Assembly (NCBI GenBank): GCA_035771165.1
Contig: JAWNZC010000347.1
Span: 2,144,501 to 2,208,500 of the forward strand
Direction of reading: 5' to 3'
Origin: Paragorgia papillata
Taxonomy: Eukaryota > Cnidaria > Anthozoa > Scleralcyonacea > Coralliidae
Length of the DNA: 64,000 nucleotides
The notes under the pieces were generated by a model that saw nothing but the letters and a program-made list of their open reading frames with translations, had not been told where the DNA came from and searched no databases. Shown here in pieces: positions 32,901 through 64,000 of this stretch (position 1 is its first letter; each line of letters opens with the position of its first letter). The position numbers were made by a program, and so were the translations under genes.

Positions 32901-35483
32901 ATTGGCAATCACGAATGTACACGAAATATTGGAGACTACACCGTTAAGGGAGGATACAAAGAATTTGATATTTTAAGGTCAGAACACTAACCGTCTTTGT
33001 ATTTAAAGCAAAGTGAAAAAGTGGTAATATGCCGATGTTTTTGATAGCGAAATACTGACGTTTTGAGCCGAGCTCTTTGACTTTGTCGGCGTAAAATGTC
33101 CTGGCAGTTTTCACCACCTTTTCACTTTGCTCTAGAAAGTGTTCGTCGGATCGGATTGACCCTTTATAATCTGAGGGTTTGCCGAAACTGTCGATCCGAA
33201 TCGGATCAGATTCGCACACCTGTACTTTTCTCGGGGATCGTGCTCTATTATCCACGCTTTAATGAAATTAAAGCACAGCTATTAAGGCATGACTGAACGT
33301 TGCCATAACATAACAGGTATCACGTGATGCGAATCACCCAATTCAACTCACGGAATACGTGAGTGTACGAAAATTGAATAATATTATTATCAACATGTGT
33401 ACCTAACGGATACTGGAGAAACAACAATAGGACTCAAGGTCCCCTACAAGGTTATTCTCAAACTTGGGGGAAGCTTAATTTGGTGTTGATTTTACACAGG
33501 GAGAAAAACCAGAGAACCTGGTGACAAACCCTCGAGGCACAGTAGAGAACCAACAACTCTACTCACATGAAGCTATAAGGTGGTCACCCATCCAAGTACA
33601 GACCTAATTCGACCGAGCTTAACTTCAGCAGTGAGAGGCAGAGCGTTAACCAGTGCTGGAAAGTGTCTGGCAGCGCGGCTGCCAGGACATTTTTTGTAAA
33701 ATTTGTTCGCAGGAAATTTTTTGTATCTTGCAGGAAATATTTGTCAGTTTTTTTAATCCAAGTCAAAGTTTAAAGATAAATTTCCTATTCTTCAAAAAAT
33801 CGAAAAGCGTCATGGTCACACAATCACACAATTTTGATGGGCATCACTTTTGATCGAATATCAAGTTTCATGTTCGAGGACTTATCTTTCTATATTCTTG
33901 CCAAACCCAGCGGCGATTTGTAAACAATTCGAAAGTGTTTTGAAAGTTTATTACAAGACCTTAACCTGTCCTTTCGTATATCCTTGCGCAAATGACGCAA
34001 CGATTTGTTCTAGAAAACAATGAAATATTTATCATTTCAGTATAGTGTTGCTGTTGCAGGCTGCTGCTGTCATTGTGCATTTGCAAGAATGCAAGCTGCT
34101 TTTATCTTATTCAACTGTTTCAGCGATTTTTGACGCTAGTACATGTATTACGCAGTATTCAATTGAAAAAGTTCGCTATTTCAAAGTATGTATAGATACC
34201 ACATTCAGATAAATTATGGTTTTGGGATACAAACTTGCAAGTCTGGTGGTATCACAACTTATAAAATTGATTCATCTAAAATTCTATCAGGCAGGAAATC
34301 GTAAATTTAGTTTAGCAGGAAATATTTATTTTTGGATTTTGCTGCCAGGAAGAAAAATGCTTTATCTAGGACTGGCGTTAACAACGTGTGCCACCCATCC
34401 TCTCATAAAATGTTTTTCTCATTACCGGAGTGTCTTTTCATTTTTTTGTTTACAGTGCCGCAAAAGACGAGCCAGTGATTGCCGAGCCAGACAGCTGTGG
34501 TGGTATTCTGATAGACCAATCATTTTATTTTCTAATCCTCATATCCGATGGCTTGTACAAGTCACTGCAGGAGTCCAAAGCACTCAGCCAGGAGACCAAT
34601 GTAGAAATCGTTGGCTTGGTGACCACCGAGTTGCAGGCCCAGTCCACTATCAACGGAGTGTGTCAGGCTGTGGTCGACAGGATATGTCGGTTTCACCACG
34701 ATGGTTTCATGAACCAGAATAAACAATGCGAACGAAGACACGACATGACACTGCTTTTGAGATTGTTCAGCGCCCAGCTTGGTGGACAAGCCCAAAGTCC
34801 GGTGTCGCCACTCACCACATTTCATCCATTTTCAGGTATCAATCTATATATAGATTCGTTCGTTCGTTCGTTCGTTCGTTCGTTCGTTCGTTCGTTCGTT
34901 CGTTCGTTCGTTCGTTCGTTCGTTCGTTCGTTCGTTCGTTCGTTCGTTCGTTCGTTCGTTACAAAATACAAACTTTGCACGTAACATACAACTTTGTTTT
35001 TGAGAATTTCGAAATGAAACTTCCCACAATTACCAACTACCATAATATCTTTAGGATTATCAACAATATTTTCATCAGAGAACCACTTTAATAGATTTAA
35101 ATCAATCTATAGGTCAAAACAATCTCGGCTTTGTCCACGTTCCCATCCCAGCCGGTGGAATGCTCTCCTCACCGTACGCCCCCGCCATGGGAATCCAACA
35201 TCAACCACAACCGCCATTTTCAACTTTAACTGGAACAATGTCGATGTTGCCTACAGTTGCAACGAAAACAACATTATCATACTCCACCGCTGACATGCCT
35301 CCCAGCAGGCAGGCATCTTATCCAGATCCGGGCCACCAACCTCTTGGTCTCCATGACAACACACGTGACCAGACTGATGACGCAGCCAAATTTGTTGAAT
35401 CTTACGTTGACTTCTCGGAGTATTACAAGGCTATTGAAGTTTACGGCGAAGATTATGTCGTGAATTCTGTCCAACTAAGTTGA
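29985..35483 (+). CDS. TAB1: TAB1, TAK1-binding PP2C-like adaptor, 7 exons
   Basis: Exons: 29985-30014, 30723-30981, 31525-31649, 32515-32712, 32802-32977, 34456-34835, 35113-35483; phases agree and give 512 aa (human about 504). Known role: cytoplasmic adaptor that binds and activates the kinase TAK1 (MAP3K7) and can bind p38. The PP2C-type fold spans about residues 18-365: LSGVG, EFED (49-52), LYGVFDGHSG (66-75), GTTAVVAL (166-173), NVGNSRAVLC (183-192), TRNIGDY, LISDGLYKSL (291-300), DMTLLL (359-364). The C-terminus has YVDFSEYYK, matching the TAK1-binding YVDFxxFY motif of vertebrate TAB1. The start exon encodes only MASPVKRRSN, resembling vertebrate MAAQRRS. Unlike human TAB1, several PP2C metal ligands are present (see findings). 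Confidence 0.93.
30098..30320 (+). repeat. dispersed repeat, copy 2
   Basis: Copy of 6230-6480 with a 20-base C run near 30278-30293. In TAB1 intron 1. Confidence 0.6.
30511..30694. repeat. imperfect inverted repeat beside the TAB1 exon 2 acceptor
   Basis: AATATCATGTTTGCAGGAAT...TTTGATGTCAAACCAGG-type left arm is complemented by CCTGGTTTGACATCAACGGA...AAATTCCTGCAAACATGATATT. The right arm ends 26 bp before the acceptor AG at 30721-30722, so pre-mRNA folding could affect exon 2 recognition (inference). Confidence 0.65.
31008..31210 (+). repeat. (AGAGT)n microsatellite in TAB1 intron 2
   Basis: About 25 perfect copies of AGAGT, then AGGGT and AGGGC variants and GAGTG, starting 27 bp after the exon 2 donor. 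Confidence 0.95.
31664..32460 (+). repeat. (ATC)n-rich array in TAB1 intron 3
   Basis: About 800 bp of ATC/ATT trinucleotides with higher-order blocks (CATGATTATTATCATAAC, ATTAGCATCATTATC). Poly-His, poly-Ile and poly-Ser frames are artefacts. Confidence 0.95.
33420..34410 (-). mobile_element. 5S-derived SINE copy B, split by a hAT insertion
   Basis: 33440-33650 in minus orientation reads GAAGTTAAGCTCGG...GTACTTGGATGGGTGAC, as in the copy at 9836. The SINE head continues at 34383 (AACGTGTGCCACCCATCC), after the element at 33651-34374, matching CACACGCCACCCGTGCTCC of copy A. A clear nested insertion, so the SINE is the older event. Confidence 0.75.
33651..34374. mobile_element. 724-bp hAT-type element with 8-bp target duplication
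   Basis: The 8-bp direct repeat GCGTTAAC flanks it at 33643-33650 and 34375-34382. Ends CAGTGCTGGAAA and TATCTAGGACTG are imperfect inverted repeats of hAT type. GCAGGAAAT-like words recur near both ends. No transposase frame, so non-autonomous. Inserted in the 5S-derived SINE in TAB1 intron 5. Confidence 0.8.
34853..34962 (+). repeat. (TTCG)n microsatellite in TAB1 intron 6
   Basis: About 27 copies of GTTC starting 18 bp after the donor at 34836. Open in all frames; not coding. Confidence 0.95.
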
Positions 35484-35544
35484 CACCGCTATAGGTAATA
35501 TAAGTAAGTACAGAGATTGTGACAAAACCTCTCCACACACGACC

Positions 35545-35660
35545 TGGCCTTCTGTTCTTCATTAATACAATAGAATTTCTCACAAATAACAAAGAAAATG
35601 AATAATTTTTAGTCCCAAGAACGCCGTGCCCATTATACATATAACGTTATTCAGATGATG
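35545..35660. repeat. dispersed repeat, copy 2 of 3
   Basis: AATAGAATTTCTCACAAATA and AAAGAAAATGAATAATTTTT match the copies at 22090 and 47715. It lies just after the TAB1 stop codon, probably in or beyond its 3' UTR. Confidence 0.5.
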
Positions 35661-35775
35661 TTTAAAGATAGGGGGCCGACCGCCTTCCCTCGCCCCCGAC
35701 CACCCCCTCGTTGTGCTCCTGCAATAACCATATGCGAATCACCAGAATTTTCACCAAATTGATACATATTTTTTA

Positions 35776-36560
35776 TGGAGTGGAGTGGAGTGGAGTGGAG
35801 TGGAGTGGAGTGGAGTGGAGTGGAGTGGAGTGGAGTGGAGTGGAGTGGAGTGGAGTGGAGTGGAGTGGAGTGGAGTGGAGTGGAGTGGAGTGGAGTGGAG
35901 TGGAGTGGAGTGGAGTGGAGTGGAGTATAGTATAGAGCAGAGTATAGAGTAGAGTAGAGTAGAGTAGAGTAGAGTAGAGTAGAGTAGAGTAGAGTAGAGT
36001 AGAGTAGAGTAGAGTAGACTATAGAGTAGACTATAGAGTAGACTATAGAGTAGACTGTAGAGTAGAGTAGACTATAAAGTAGACTATAGAGTAGACTGTA
36101 GAGTAGAGTAGAATAGAGTAGAGTAGAGTAGACTAGACTAGACTATAGAGTAGACTTATAGAGTAGAGTATAGAGTAGAGTATAGAGTAGAGTATAGAGT
36201 AGAGTATAGAGTAGAGTATAGAGTAGAGTGTAGTGTAGAGTGTAGTGTAGAGTAGAGTAGAGTAGAGTATAGAGTAGAGTATAGTGTAGAGTATAGAGTA
36301 GAGTATAGAGTAGAGTATAGAGTAGAGTATAGAGTAGAGTATAGAGTAGAGTAGAGTGTAGAGTAGAGTAGAGTAGAGTATAGTATAGAGTAGAGTATAG
36401 AGTATAGAGTAGAGTAGTATAGAGTAGAGTATAGAGTAGAGTATAGAGTAGAGTATAGAGTAGAGTGTAGTGTAGAGTAGAGTATAGAGTAGAGTGGAGT
36501 AGAGTAGAGTGGAGTAGAGTATAGAGTATAGTATAAAGTAGAGTAGAGTGGAGTGAACAA
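35776..36560 (+). repeat. (GAGTG)n then (GAGTA)n array, ~780 bp
   Basis: About 30 perfect GAGTG copies to 35927, then GAGTA with TATAGAGTAGA and GTGTAGAGT higher-order variants to 36555. It separates TAB1 from DCUN1D3. LYSTLYST minus-strand frames are artefacts. Confidence 0.95.
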
Positions 36561-36994
36561 AAAATCCCACAGGATTTTGTGAATCCCAAAAATCTCGTAC
36601 GCTTTTTCGGAAGTGATTTGGCCCTCGGTGCAGAGTATAAAGTAGCAGTAGGGTAGAGTCGAATAGAGTAAAATAGCCTACATATATACCTTCGTGTAAA
36701 CTGGGCCCTTTAACTTATTGCGGCGTGTAAATCGGGCTGTCATGTTTAGCGGAAACATTTAGTTATTATTATAAAATAGATTTTTGTTATGGTAAACGCG
36801 ATTTTTGTTGATCTTTCAACTGTGATGTTGATACAAATGTCAATTTACACCTGCTAATGACTTGGTGGTCGTTTTATGACGGCTTTATTTAAAAAATTTG
36901 AGGCCTATTTGACCTGGCCCATTATGCACTTCTGCAGGTTGAAACTCGACGCGCGATCATTAGATTAGATGAAGCAGGTGTGCTCTGCCTTTGC

Positions 36995-37003
36995 GTATAA
37001 ATA
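36995..37003 (+). promoter_or_regulatory. possible TATA box of DCUN1D3
   Basis: GTATAAATA in an otherwise GC-balanced stretch, about 390 bp upstream of the DCUN1D3 ATG. Only the motif and position support it. Confidence 0.3.
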
Positions 37004-37386
37004 GGATTAGCCTACAATTTTCTTAGCCTCACAGCTTCATTGAAACAAAGATAAACACCACATTAATTGCGGTGTGATATTAAACTAATAAGCCTTCTGT
37101 TCAAACTACAAAATGTTTTTCTATATCTATGCGTTTTTCGTCACTTTCTTGTTAAACTGATAGCAACGTTGCGCATATCCGTGCTGCACAATTTCCAGTG
37201 ACGTCACCGCTCATTGTTTGGGCGAGCAATAGTCCGGAAAAGCGATATCCTGTCTTTGTCTTGTCTTCGACTTGTAAACAGATGCCCTTCATACGCAACT
37301 CTTGTCACCTTTTGAAAAAATGATTGCTGGTCTAACGTGAAGACATTCACTGTCTCGTTCTGTTCGCTATTTAGTTTGAGCGAATA

Positions 37387-38215
37387 ATGGGTAACAAGTG
37401 TCTGTGTCTTTGCACTGGTGAAGACAGCAACACGACTTTGGCGTCCAACAATACTAGTAAATCGAACTCGTCTGTTCCTTCGCAAAGGGACGTCTACCAG
37501 CCTCCGCAAAAGTCAAGCGTCCAGAAAACCCAAACGGAAAAATCGACCGGGATCGCTAGTTTCGATATAAGACGGTCACTGAATGTGAAACCGGAGTACG
37601 ACGAGAGCAAGATCGAGGCCATGTTTCAGAAGTACAAGGACGATGAGGAAGAAGCGATTTTGGACGATGGCATGGAAAAGTTCTGTCAGGATCTCAGCGT
37701 AAACCCCACGGAATTTGTGGTTCTTGTTTTGGCGTGGAAATTCAACGCGTCGAAAATGTGTCGTTTTACAAGAAGTGAATTCATGGAGGGTTGTAAACAG
37801 TTGAAGGTCGATTCGGTGCGGAGTATTAGGCAAAAATTGGACGAACTCGAAAAGGACGTGAGAAAGAACAGTGAAGATTTTCGTGAACTCTACAGATTTA
37901 CGTTCGGTTTTCGGACTGGACGTGGACGAAGGACAGAGAGTGTTACCGACTAACATGGCTGTACCTCTGTGGAGACTCGTATTCGGGGAAAAGACTCCCG
38001 AGTATATGGACAAATGGTACGCGTTTCTAGAAGAGAAAGCAGTTCGTGCTATTCCGAGGGACACATGGAATATGTTTCTTCATATGACCGAAGTGATCAG
38101 AGGCGATCTTAGTAATTACGACGAATCCGAAGCTTGGCCAAGTCTGTTCGACGATTTTGTCGAAGCCCAAAGGAAATCAACAACGCTTAATGGCAACGCC
38201 GAAATCAAAGAATGA
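37387..38215 (+). CDS. DCUN1D3: DCUN1D3-like neddylation cofactor, single exon with +1 frameshift
   Basis: One exon, ATG to TGA with no intron. 829 bp is one base over a multiple of three; skipping a base near 37906 gives about 275 aa (human DCUN1D3 about 304). Known role: DCN1-like proteins promote NEDD8 transfer from UBE2M/UBE2F to cullins; DCUN1D3 is membrane-targeted through an N-myristoylated glycine. Seen here: MGNKCLCLC (myristoylation site with palmitoylation-type cysteines), then a PONY domain from about residue 75 (IEAMFQKYKDDEEEAILDDG, EKFCQDLSVNPTEFVVL, LAWKFNA...CRFTRSEF). Frame 1 reaches ELYRFTF, then goes wrong. Frame 2 resumes with VFGLDVDEGQR, PLWRLVF and the C-terminal DAD patch (PRDTWNM...SEAWPSLFDDF). 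Everything else is intact, so a base-calling error or recent mutation is likelier than an old pseudogene. Confidence 0.82.
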
Positions 38216-38700
38216 AATATTAATAATAATGAAATAATCCACAAAGGTATCGATTCTGGGGTGTTTAATGTATACTGCCAATTTCTTCAATTGAGAATAT
38301 GAGTATTTTGTACTTTCATATTAAATAGACAGTGTAATTTTGAAAATGGCATGAAATCTCCCTCAAGTTTTACAACATTTTTTTCTGATCACATATTTAA
38401 TAGTGTATTTTGCCATTTATTGTGAAGTATATGATTAGAAGAATTTGTAATTATGAGACTAAAACCACTGACCAAGGTTTAGAAATCAACTGTGGGTTCT
38501 CAATATTTTTGGAAACAGTCCTGAAAATTAGTGTCGGACTCAGACTTTTCAATAAATATTGACTTGGACTTTTCAATAAATAATGAAAAGTCAGGTGCAA
38601 TGGAAACAAGCATACACCACTTGCAAAACCCACTAGCTAAGTGTACTGTTTCGGTGGTACCAATGGTGCACTAGTCGCCTGATGTTACCCTAAACACCTA
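38216..38700 (+). other. DCUN1D3 3' flank
   Basis: AT-rich. Two AATAAA hexamers (near 38551 and 38574) lie 335-360 bp after the stop codon and could serve as poly(A) signals. Confidence 0.35.
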
Positions 38701-38709
38701 CAATCCCAA

Positions 38710-39465
38710 TCTCGTACCCAACGCCTGCAATCCTTTTGGCAACTACCAAGAATCAGAGGCTCTGGGAAACTCCGATGAAACTCATCATCTGATTGGTTAG
38801 TTTAAAAACAGTAAAATTTCAAATAGTGTCCATGTTGCTAACTTGTTTAATCGATTTCACGACGTTCTGTAACACATAATTATACACGACAGACCCAAAA
38901 TATAATTGAACACATGAAATAATTCAAAACAGCAAAAATCCTGACAATTTACAAGTTAAAACTATTATTATTGTCGCTTCGTCGCCAAACAAACATCCAT
39001 CGTCTGACTCGTCTCATAATTCTTCGCAGTTTCGTCTCAGAACTTTAAAATAGAGAATACATAGTTTAGACAAAATTCCTGGCAAAAAGTACAATTTCTT
39101 ACCTGAGCAGCTGAGCCGATTACTGCTGAGTGCTGATGCCTGACAGCGACGCGGACATTTATAACACACTCGTCAAATCGTCTGGTTGACAATTTTGAGA
39201 AAAGCGAAGAAAGGCCATTTGTATCGATTGTATTGTTGAGAGCTTTGTGAAACATGTTGGGCCTTTTTTATCGGTAAACAAATATTTTTCCTGGTCTTCG
39301 AACAAGCGAACGATCGTCGATGATTGTTACAAATTATAGGGAACTGGGAACCAGAGGACTGGGAATAAAAACCCAATTTTGGGGTCTTTTTCATCGGAGT
39401 TTCCCAGAGCCTCTGTTCCTTGGTAATGACCAAAAGGATCGCAGGCTCTGGGTACGAGATTGCTA
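38710..39465. mobile_element. ~750-bp element with ~75-bp inverted ends
   Basis: CAATCTCGTACCCAACGCCT...GAGGCTCTGGGAAACTCCGA at the left is complemented at 39392-39464 (TCGGAGTTTCCCAGAGCCTC...GGGTACGAGATTG). The interior has no recognisable transposase. Confidence 0.6.
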
Positions 39466-40578
39466 CAATCCTGAATTTCAAAGTACTCTGGCTGGGTATT
39501 GCATATGGTGCTGTGCATGTATGGCCAATGCCATGTATAATTACTTCTGCCAAGACACCCCTGATTGCCCTGAAAGTCTGTCACTTAGAGCCTGGACAAA
39601 TTGAAAAGTACCACAGGTTTTGGGTATGAGATTGGGTAGTGAAGAGAAATGGGTTGTTAGGTACACTATTTGTACAGCCCGCAGATCTGGTGGCTTCCTC
39701 TGGACACCTGCATGCATGCGTACAGAGCTGGGTTGGGTAAGCCAAATTTCTTGACAAGAAGTTGGTTGGGTAATTTATTTTTTTATGTTACAATATGAAC
39801 TATTGGAGAACAAGTTGTAGCTAATAATTAGTAAAGAGTGAAAGAAATCCGTGTCTTGACTGTTACTAATAACAATATAATTAACAAGTAGAACGTACGT
39901 TTGCTTGCTCATGGGCATTGTCACTGGAGCCTTACAGACACATATACGTACTATTTACAGAACGAGTGGCCATTCTGTATCGGGGTATACAGACACAAGG
40001 TGAAGCTGAGTGCCTGTATCGGACATGAATTCTGTAAATTACTTCTAAAACACTAACTAAAGTTAGCTAAAACGTTTTGACAAATGCATGAAAAGCATTG
40101 GATTTTGACTGGGGTTTTTTTCCCCTTTTTTGTTGAATATTTCCAACAAATTGACTATTATGAGTTGTTGCAACGTTTTAAGACAGTACTGGTTAAAATA
40201 GCCTGTTTCATAATTCCACATAGCAAAAAAGATGGTGGCTGTTGTTTTATCAGGATCCTTTGTGGGCCTGAAAAAGTTCTAGACTGAAATATTGTGAAAT
40301 ATATAAAAGAGTGAAATATTGTCCCTGGGGGGGGGGGGGGGGGTTACTTTGGTAATTTTTGGGTAGCTGTGACCTCAAAAATCAATACCCTGTCCAGCTG
40401 TCCCACACCCTGGAGCTTGAAAACCATACTAGTAAAATACTCTTCTCCATATAATAAAAATCTATACACCACTGCACATACCCGTATAGTTCCCTGGTAT
40501 AGTGGCATGCAGCTCTGTCGTATAATCTTTCTTCGAGGTATAATTTTTGTTGGATGCAAAGAACTATAATATATACAA
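39466..40578. other. intergenic, no feature recognised
   Basis: No exon signature or inverted ends seen. A 16-base G run is at 40329-40344. Confidence 0.45.
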
Positions 40579-40582
40579 CAGG

Positions 40583-40803
40583 CAGCAGGCGTTACTAGAT
40601 GAGAGGGCTTAGAATGGATGAGGGGACTGGGGAGAGGGCTTAGAAGTTACTTCTAATTAAAATTAAGTTAATTTTAAATTATTTTTTTATTTTTAAAAAT
40701 TTTTTTTAAAATTTTTTTTTCTAATTAAGTTACTTTTCTTTTAAGTTACTTCTAATTAAGTTACTTCTAAGCCCTCTCCCCAGTCCCCTCATCCAGTAAC
40801 GCG
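40583..40803. mobile_element. fold-back MITE with T-rich centre
   Basis: GATGAGGGGACTGGGGAGAG...TTAGAAGTTACTTCTAATTA pairs with TAATTAAGTTACTTCTAAGC...CTCCCCAGTCCCCTCATC; GTTACT and AGTAAC lie at the outer ends. Confidence 0.65.
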
Positions 40804-41211
40804 TGTGGCGGCGTAGCAGGCCAACATGTCCTCTCACTTGAGTATCATGATAATCATCATTTCCACAACAGGGGTGTTGTGGTCGGGGTTTGAGAGGCGG
40901 GTCATTTTTCCGGAGGGTTTCATTTTTTGGTTACGTTTAGGGTTTCCAAGGGGCAAGGGTGTGTGGTTAGGTTGGTGGTGTTGGGGGGGGGTGGGGAATT
41001 CATTTTCAGTAACGCCTACACGCGTACGGTTCAGTTGCACTTGCCCCCCACTGCGACCACTTAAAACGCCTACCCACTTTTATTTAGTCGGGAATCTGTA
41101 GGATTGAATTACAGTAATAGCTGATATTTTCCGACAAAAAAAGTTCCGTGCATTCCTACAAGATTATTCAGTTGTATATTTGGAAGACCTATTTGAAATT
41201 CCTTATGTTTA

Positions 41212-41640
41212 AGCCTCCTTCGCAGACGTTAGCGCGCGCTCCCTGGGGCACAGCCCGAGTCAGTTTTAGATCTGATAAAACACGTGATGCGAGTGTTGAA
41301 TGGCTTCAAAAACGATTCGTTATTGGATGTTATGTCAAAAACCCGCGGAAATGGTAATATATATAAAACTGTATGTTCATTAGTATTCTTTATATAAAAC
41401 TGTATGTTCATTAGTATTCTTTATATAAATTGTATGTTCATTAGTATTCTTTATATAAAATTGTATGTTCATTAGTATTCTTTATATAAATTGTATGTTC
41501 ATTAGTATTCTTTATATAAAATTGTATGTTCATTAGTATTCTTTCTGACGTCAAGAAGTTTTATCAGGTATAAAACCACGGACATGGTACTGATTTCCTT
41601 TGTGTTTTCCTCATGAATTATTAATGAGTTTTTTGAAATT
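41212..41640 (+). repeat. Mutator-like end fragment plus 31-bp minisatellite repeat, long allele (6 units)
   Basis: AGCCTCCTTCGCAGACG at 41213 matches the end of the element at 10903. From 41278 onward it matches 21640-21860, but with six instead of three copies of the 31-bp unit (41366-41545). Confidence 0.65.
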
Positions 41641-42081
41641 AAAAGGCCACACACGTGCCCACTTTCGGCGTTTGAGTTCTGTTTGATAATGTCTCTGCGG
41701 GGGCTAGCTGATAAAATTTGGTTGGGTCGGCATTTCTAGAGAGGTCCAAAACAGACCAAAAGCATGTTTTCCCCGAAACATTTTTGAAATTTGCGTCTCT
41801 GAAAACGAAATTTCCCGCATTCTGACAGCACTATTGACCAAAATTTTAAACGTTTAAAAACATTTTTAATGGCACATTGTGTTCTACGTTTCCATGATTT
41901 TCCAAGGTGCCTTTGGTTAGCTAGAAGGAATAATACCTCACGAGAATTTCTCAGGGGGCCAATGATTCAAATCATTAAACCACTTGTAATTTATGTAGTC
42001 TATTCAAATCAATCATTGTTTCTCAATGCTTGAGTCCGGATTTCAGTTGACGGTTAAAAAGTTTTTGTTTTGAAAACAATT

Positions 42082-42091
42082 CCTTTTATGG
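42082..42091 (+). promoter_or_regulatory. perfect CArG box upstream of myosin II
   Basis: CCTTTTATGG fits the SRF consensus CC(A/T)6GG exactly and lies 406 bp upstream of the myosin ATG. Non-muscle and smooth muscle myosin II genes are established SRF/MRTF targets in vertebrates. By base composition about four to five such matches are expected by chance in a 64-kb window, but only about 0.03 in any given 400 bp. Function is inferred. Confidence 0.45.
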
Positions 42092-42496
42092 CTCTACCAC
42101 CGCTGTGATAAATAGTACAGGAAGTTCACGAATTTCAGAAAAGAGATGGTGATCACTGATGTGCATTGGTGTGACATTTTGCGGATACCGTCTGCCACAC
42201 CCCGTCTGTCGTAATATACACACCATTCTATACGCATGACGTCATGAACAAGACTTTCCCACGTGACAAGGTTGCGGTGAGCCAATCAGATTACTAGAAG
42301 CACCCTTGAGTGTTTGGTGACTCAAATGGGTCTTTGCCTCTGTTGATCGAGAGTCATCAATTTCGAGGGAAGTTTTCAGTCGTTTGGATATTTCAGGCAT
42401 TTTCCACCAGTTAGGCTAAAGTTTTGAAGGAATAAACATTAAGTGGCGAGATTTGGGAGAAACTAGCGCCGATTGAGATCACTAAAAGGCGTAGAA

Positions 42497-63980
<21,484 letters not shown>

Positions 63981-64000
63981 GTAAGACAAATTATATATCT

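Overview
The window is nuclear DNA of an animal. It is AT-rich, split by spliceosomal introns (GT...AG), and crowded with microsatellites and short non-autonomous transposons. I reconstructed four protein genes, all on the + strand, by joining exons at splice sites and checking reading phase: (1) a myocardin-related transcription factor (MRTF, 7530-26505, 7 coding exons, 1176 aa); (2) TAB1, the PP2C-like TAK1-binding adaptor (29985-35483, 7 exons, 512 aa); (3) a DCUN1D3-type neddylation cofactor in one uninterrupted exon (37387-38215) with a one-base frameshift; (4) the first 23 coding exons (1046 codons) of a non-muscle/smooth-type myosin II heavy chain (42497 to the window end). The families are metazoan. 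The repeats (5S-derived and tRNA-derived SINEs, fold-back MITEs with TA target sites, hAT/pogo/Mutator-like elements) and the non-vertebrate divergence suggest a marine invertebrate. My best guess is a cnidarian, but a sponge or another lineage cannot be excluded from sequence alone.

Layout. 1-7500: no confident gene; dispersed repeats, a 1.75-kb inverted-repeat element carrying two mirror-oriented satellite arrays, a 20-bp minisatellite and a GACA array. 7530-26505: MRTF, with a 9.2-kb intron between the second and third RPEL motifs that is packed with MITEs, SINE/LINE pieces and a 110-bp-arm palindrome. 26506-29984: MRTF 3' flank and MITEs. 29985-35483: TAB1, with AGAGT, ATC and TTCG arrays in introns and a hAT element nested in a 5S-derived SINE. 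35484-37386: GAGTG/GAGTA arrays, then the DCUN1D3 promoter region. 38216-42496: intergenic repeats and the myosin promoter region, which contains one perfect CArG box. 42497-64000: myosin II, with a 2.65-kb degenerate GAGTTGGAGTTAGA satellite in one intron and MITEs in most large introns.

How the genes fit together. MRTF is the actin-sensing co-activator of SRF, and non-muscle myosin II is a classic SRF/MRTF output. Having both in 64 kb, with a perfect SRF site 406 bp upstream of the myosin start codon, is the most interesting biology here. From memory of human gene positions, MRTFA, TAB1 and MYH9 lie on 22q; MRTFB, MYH11 and DCUN1D3 on 16p; MYOCD and MYH10 on 17p. The window therefore looks like an unduplicated ancestral version of these vertebrate paralogous blocks. 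TAB1 and DCUN1D3 (stress kinase signalling, cullin neddylation) have no obvious direct role in the MRTF-myosin circuit.
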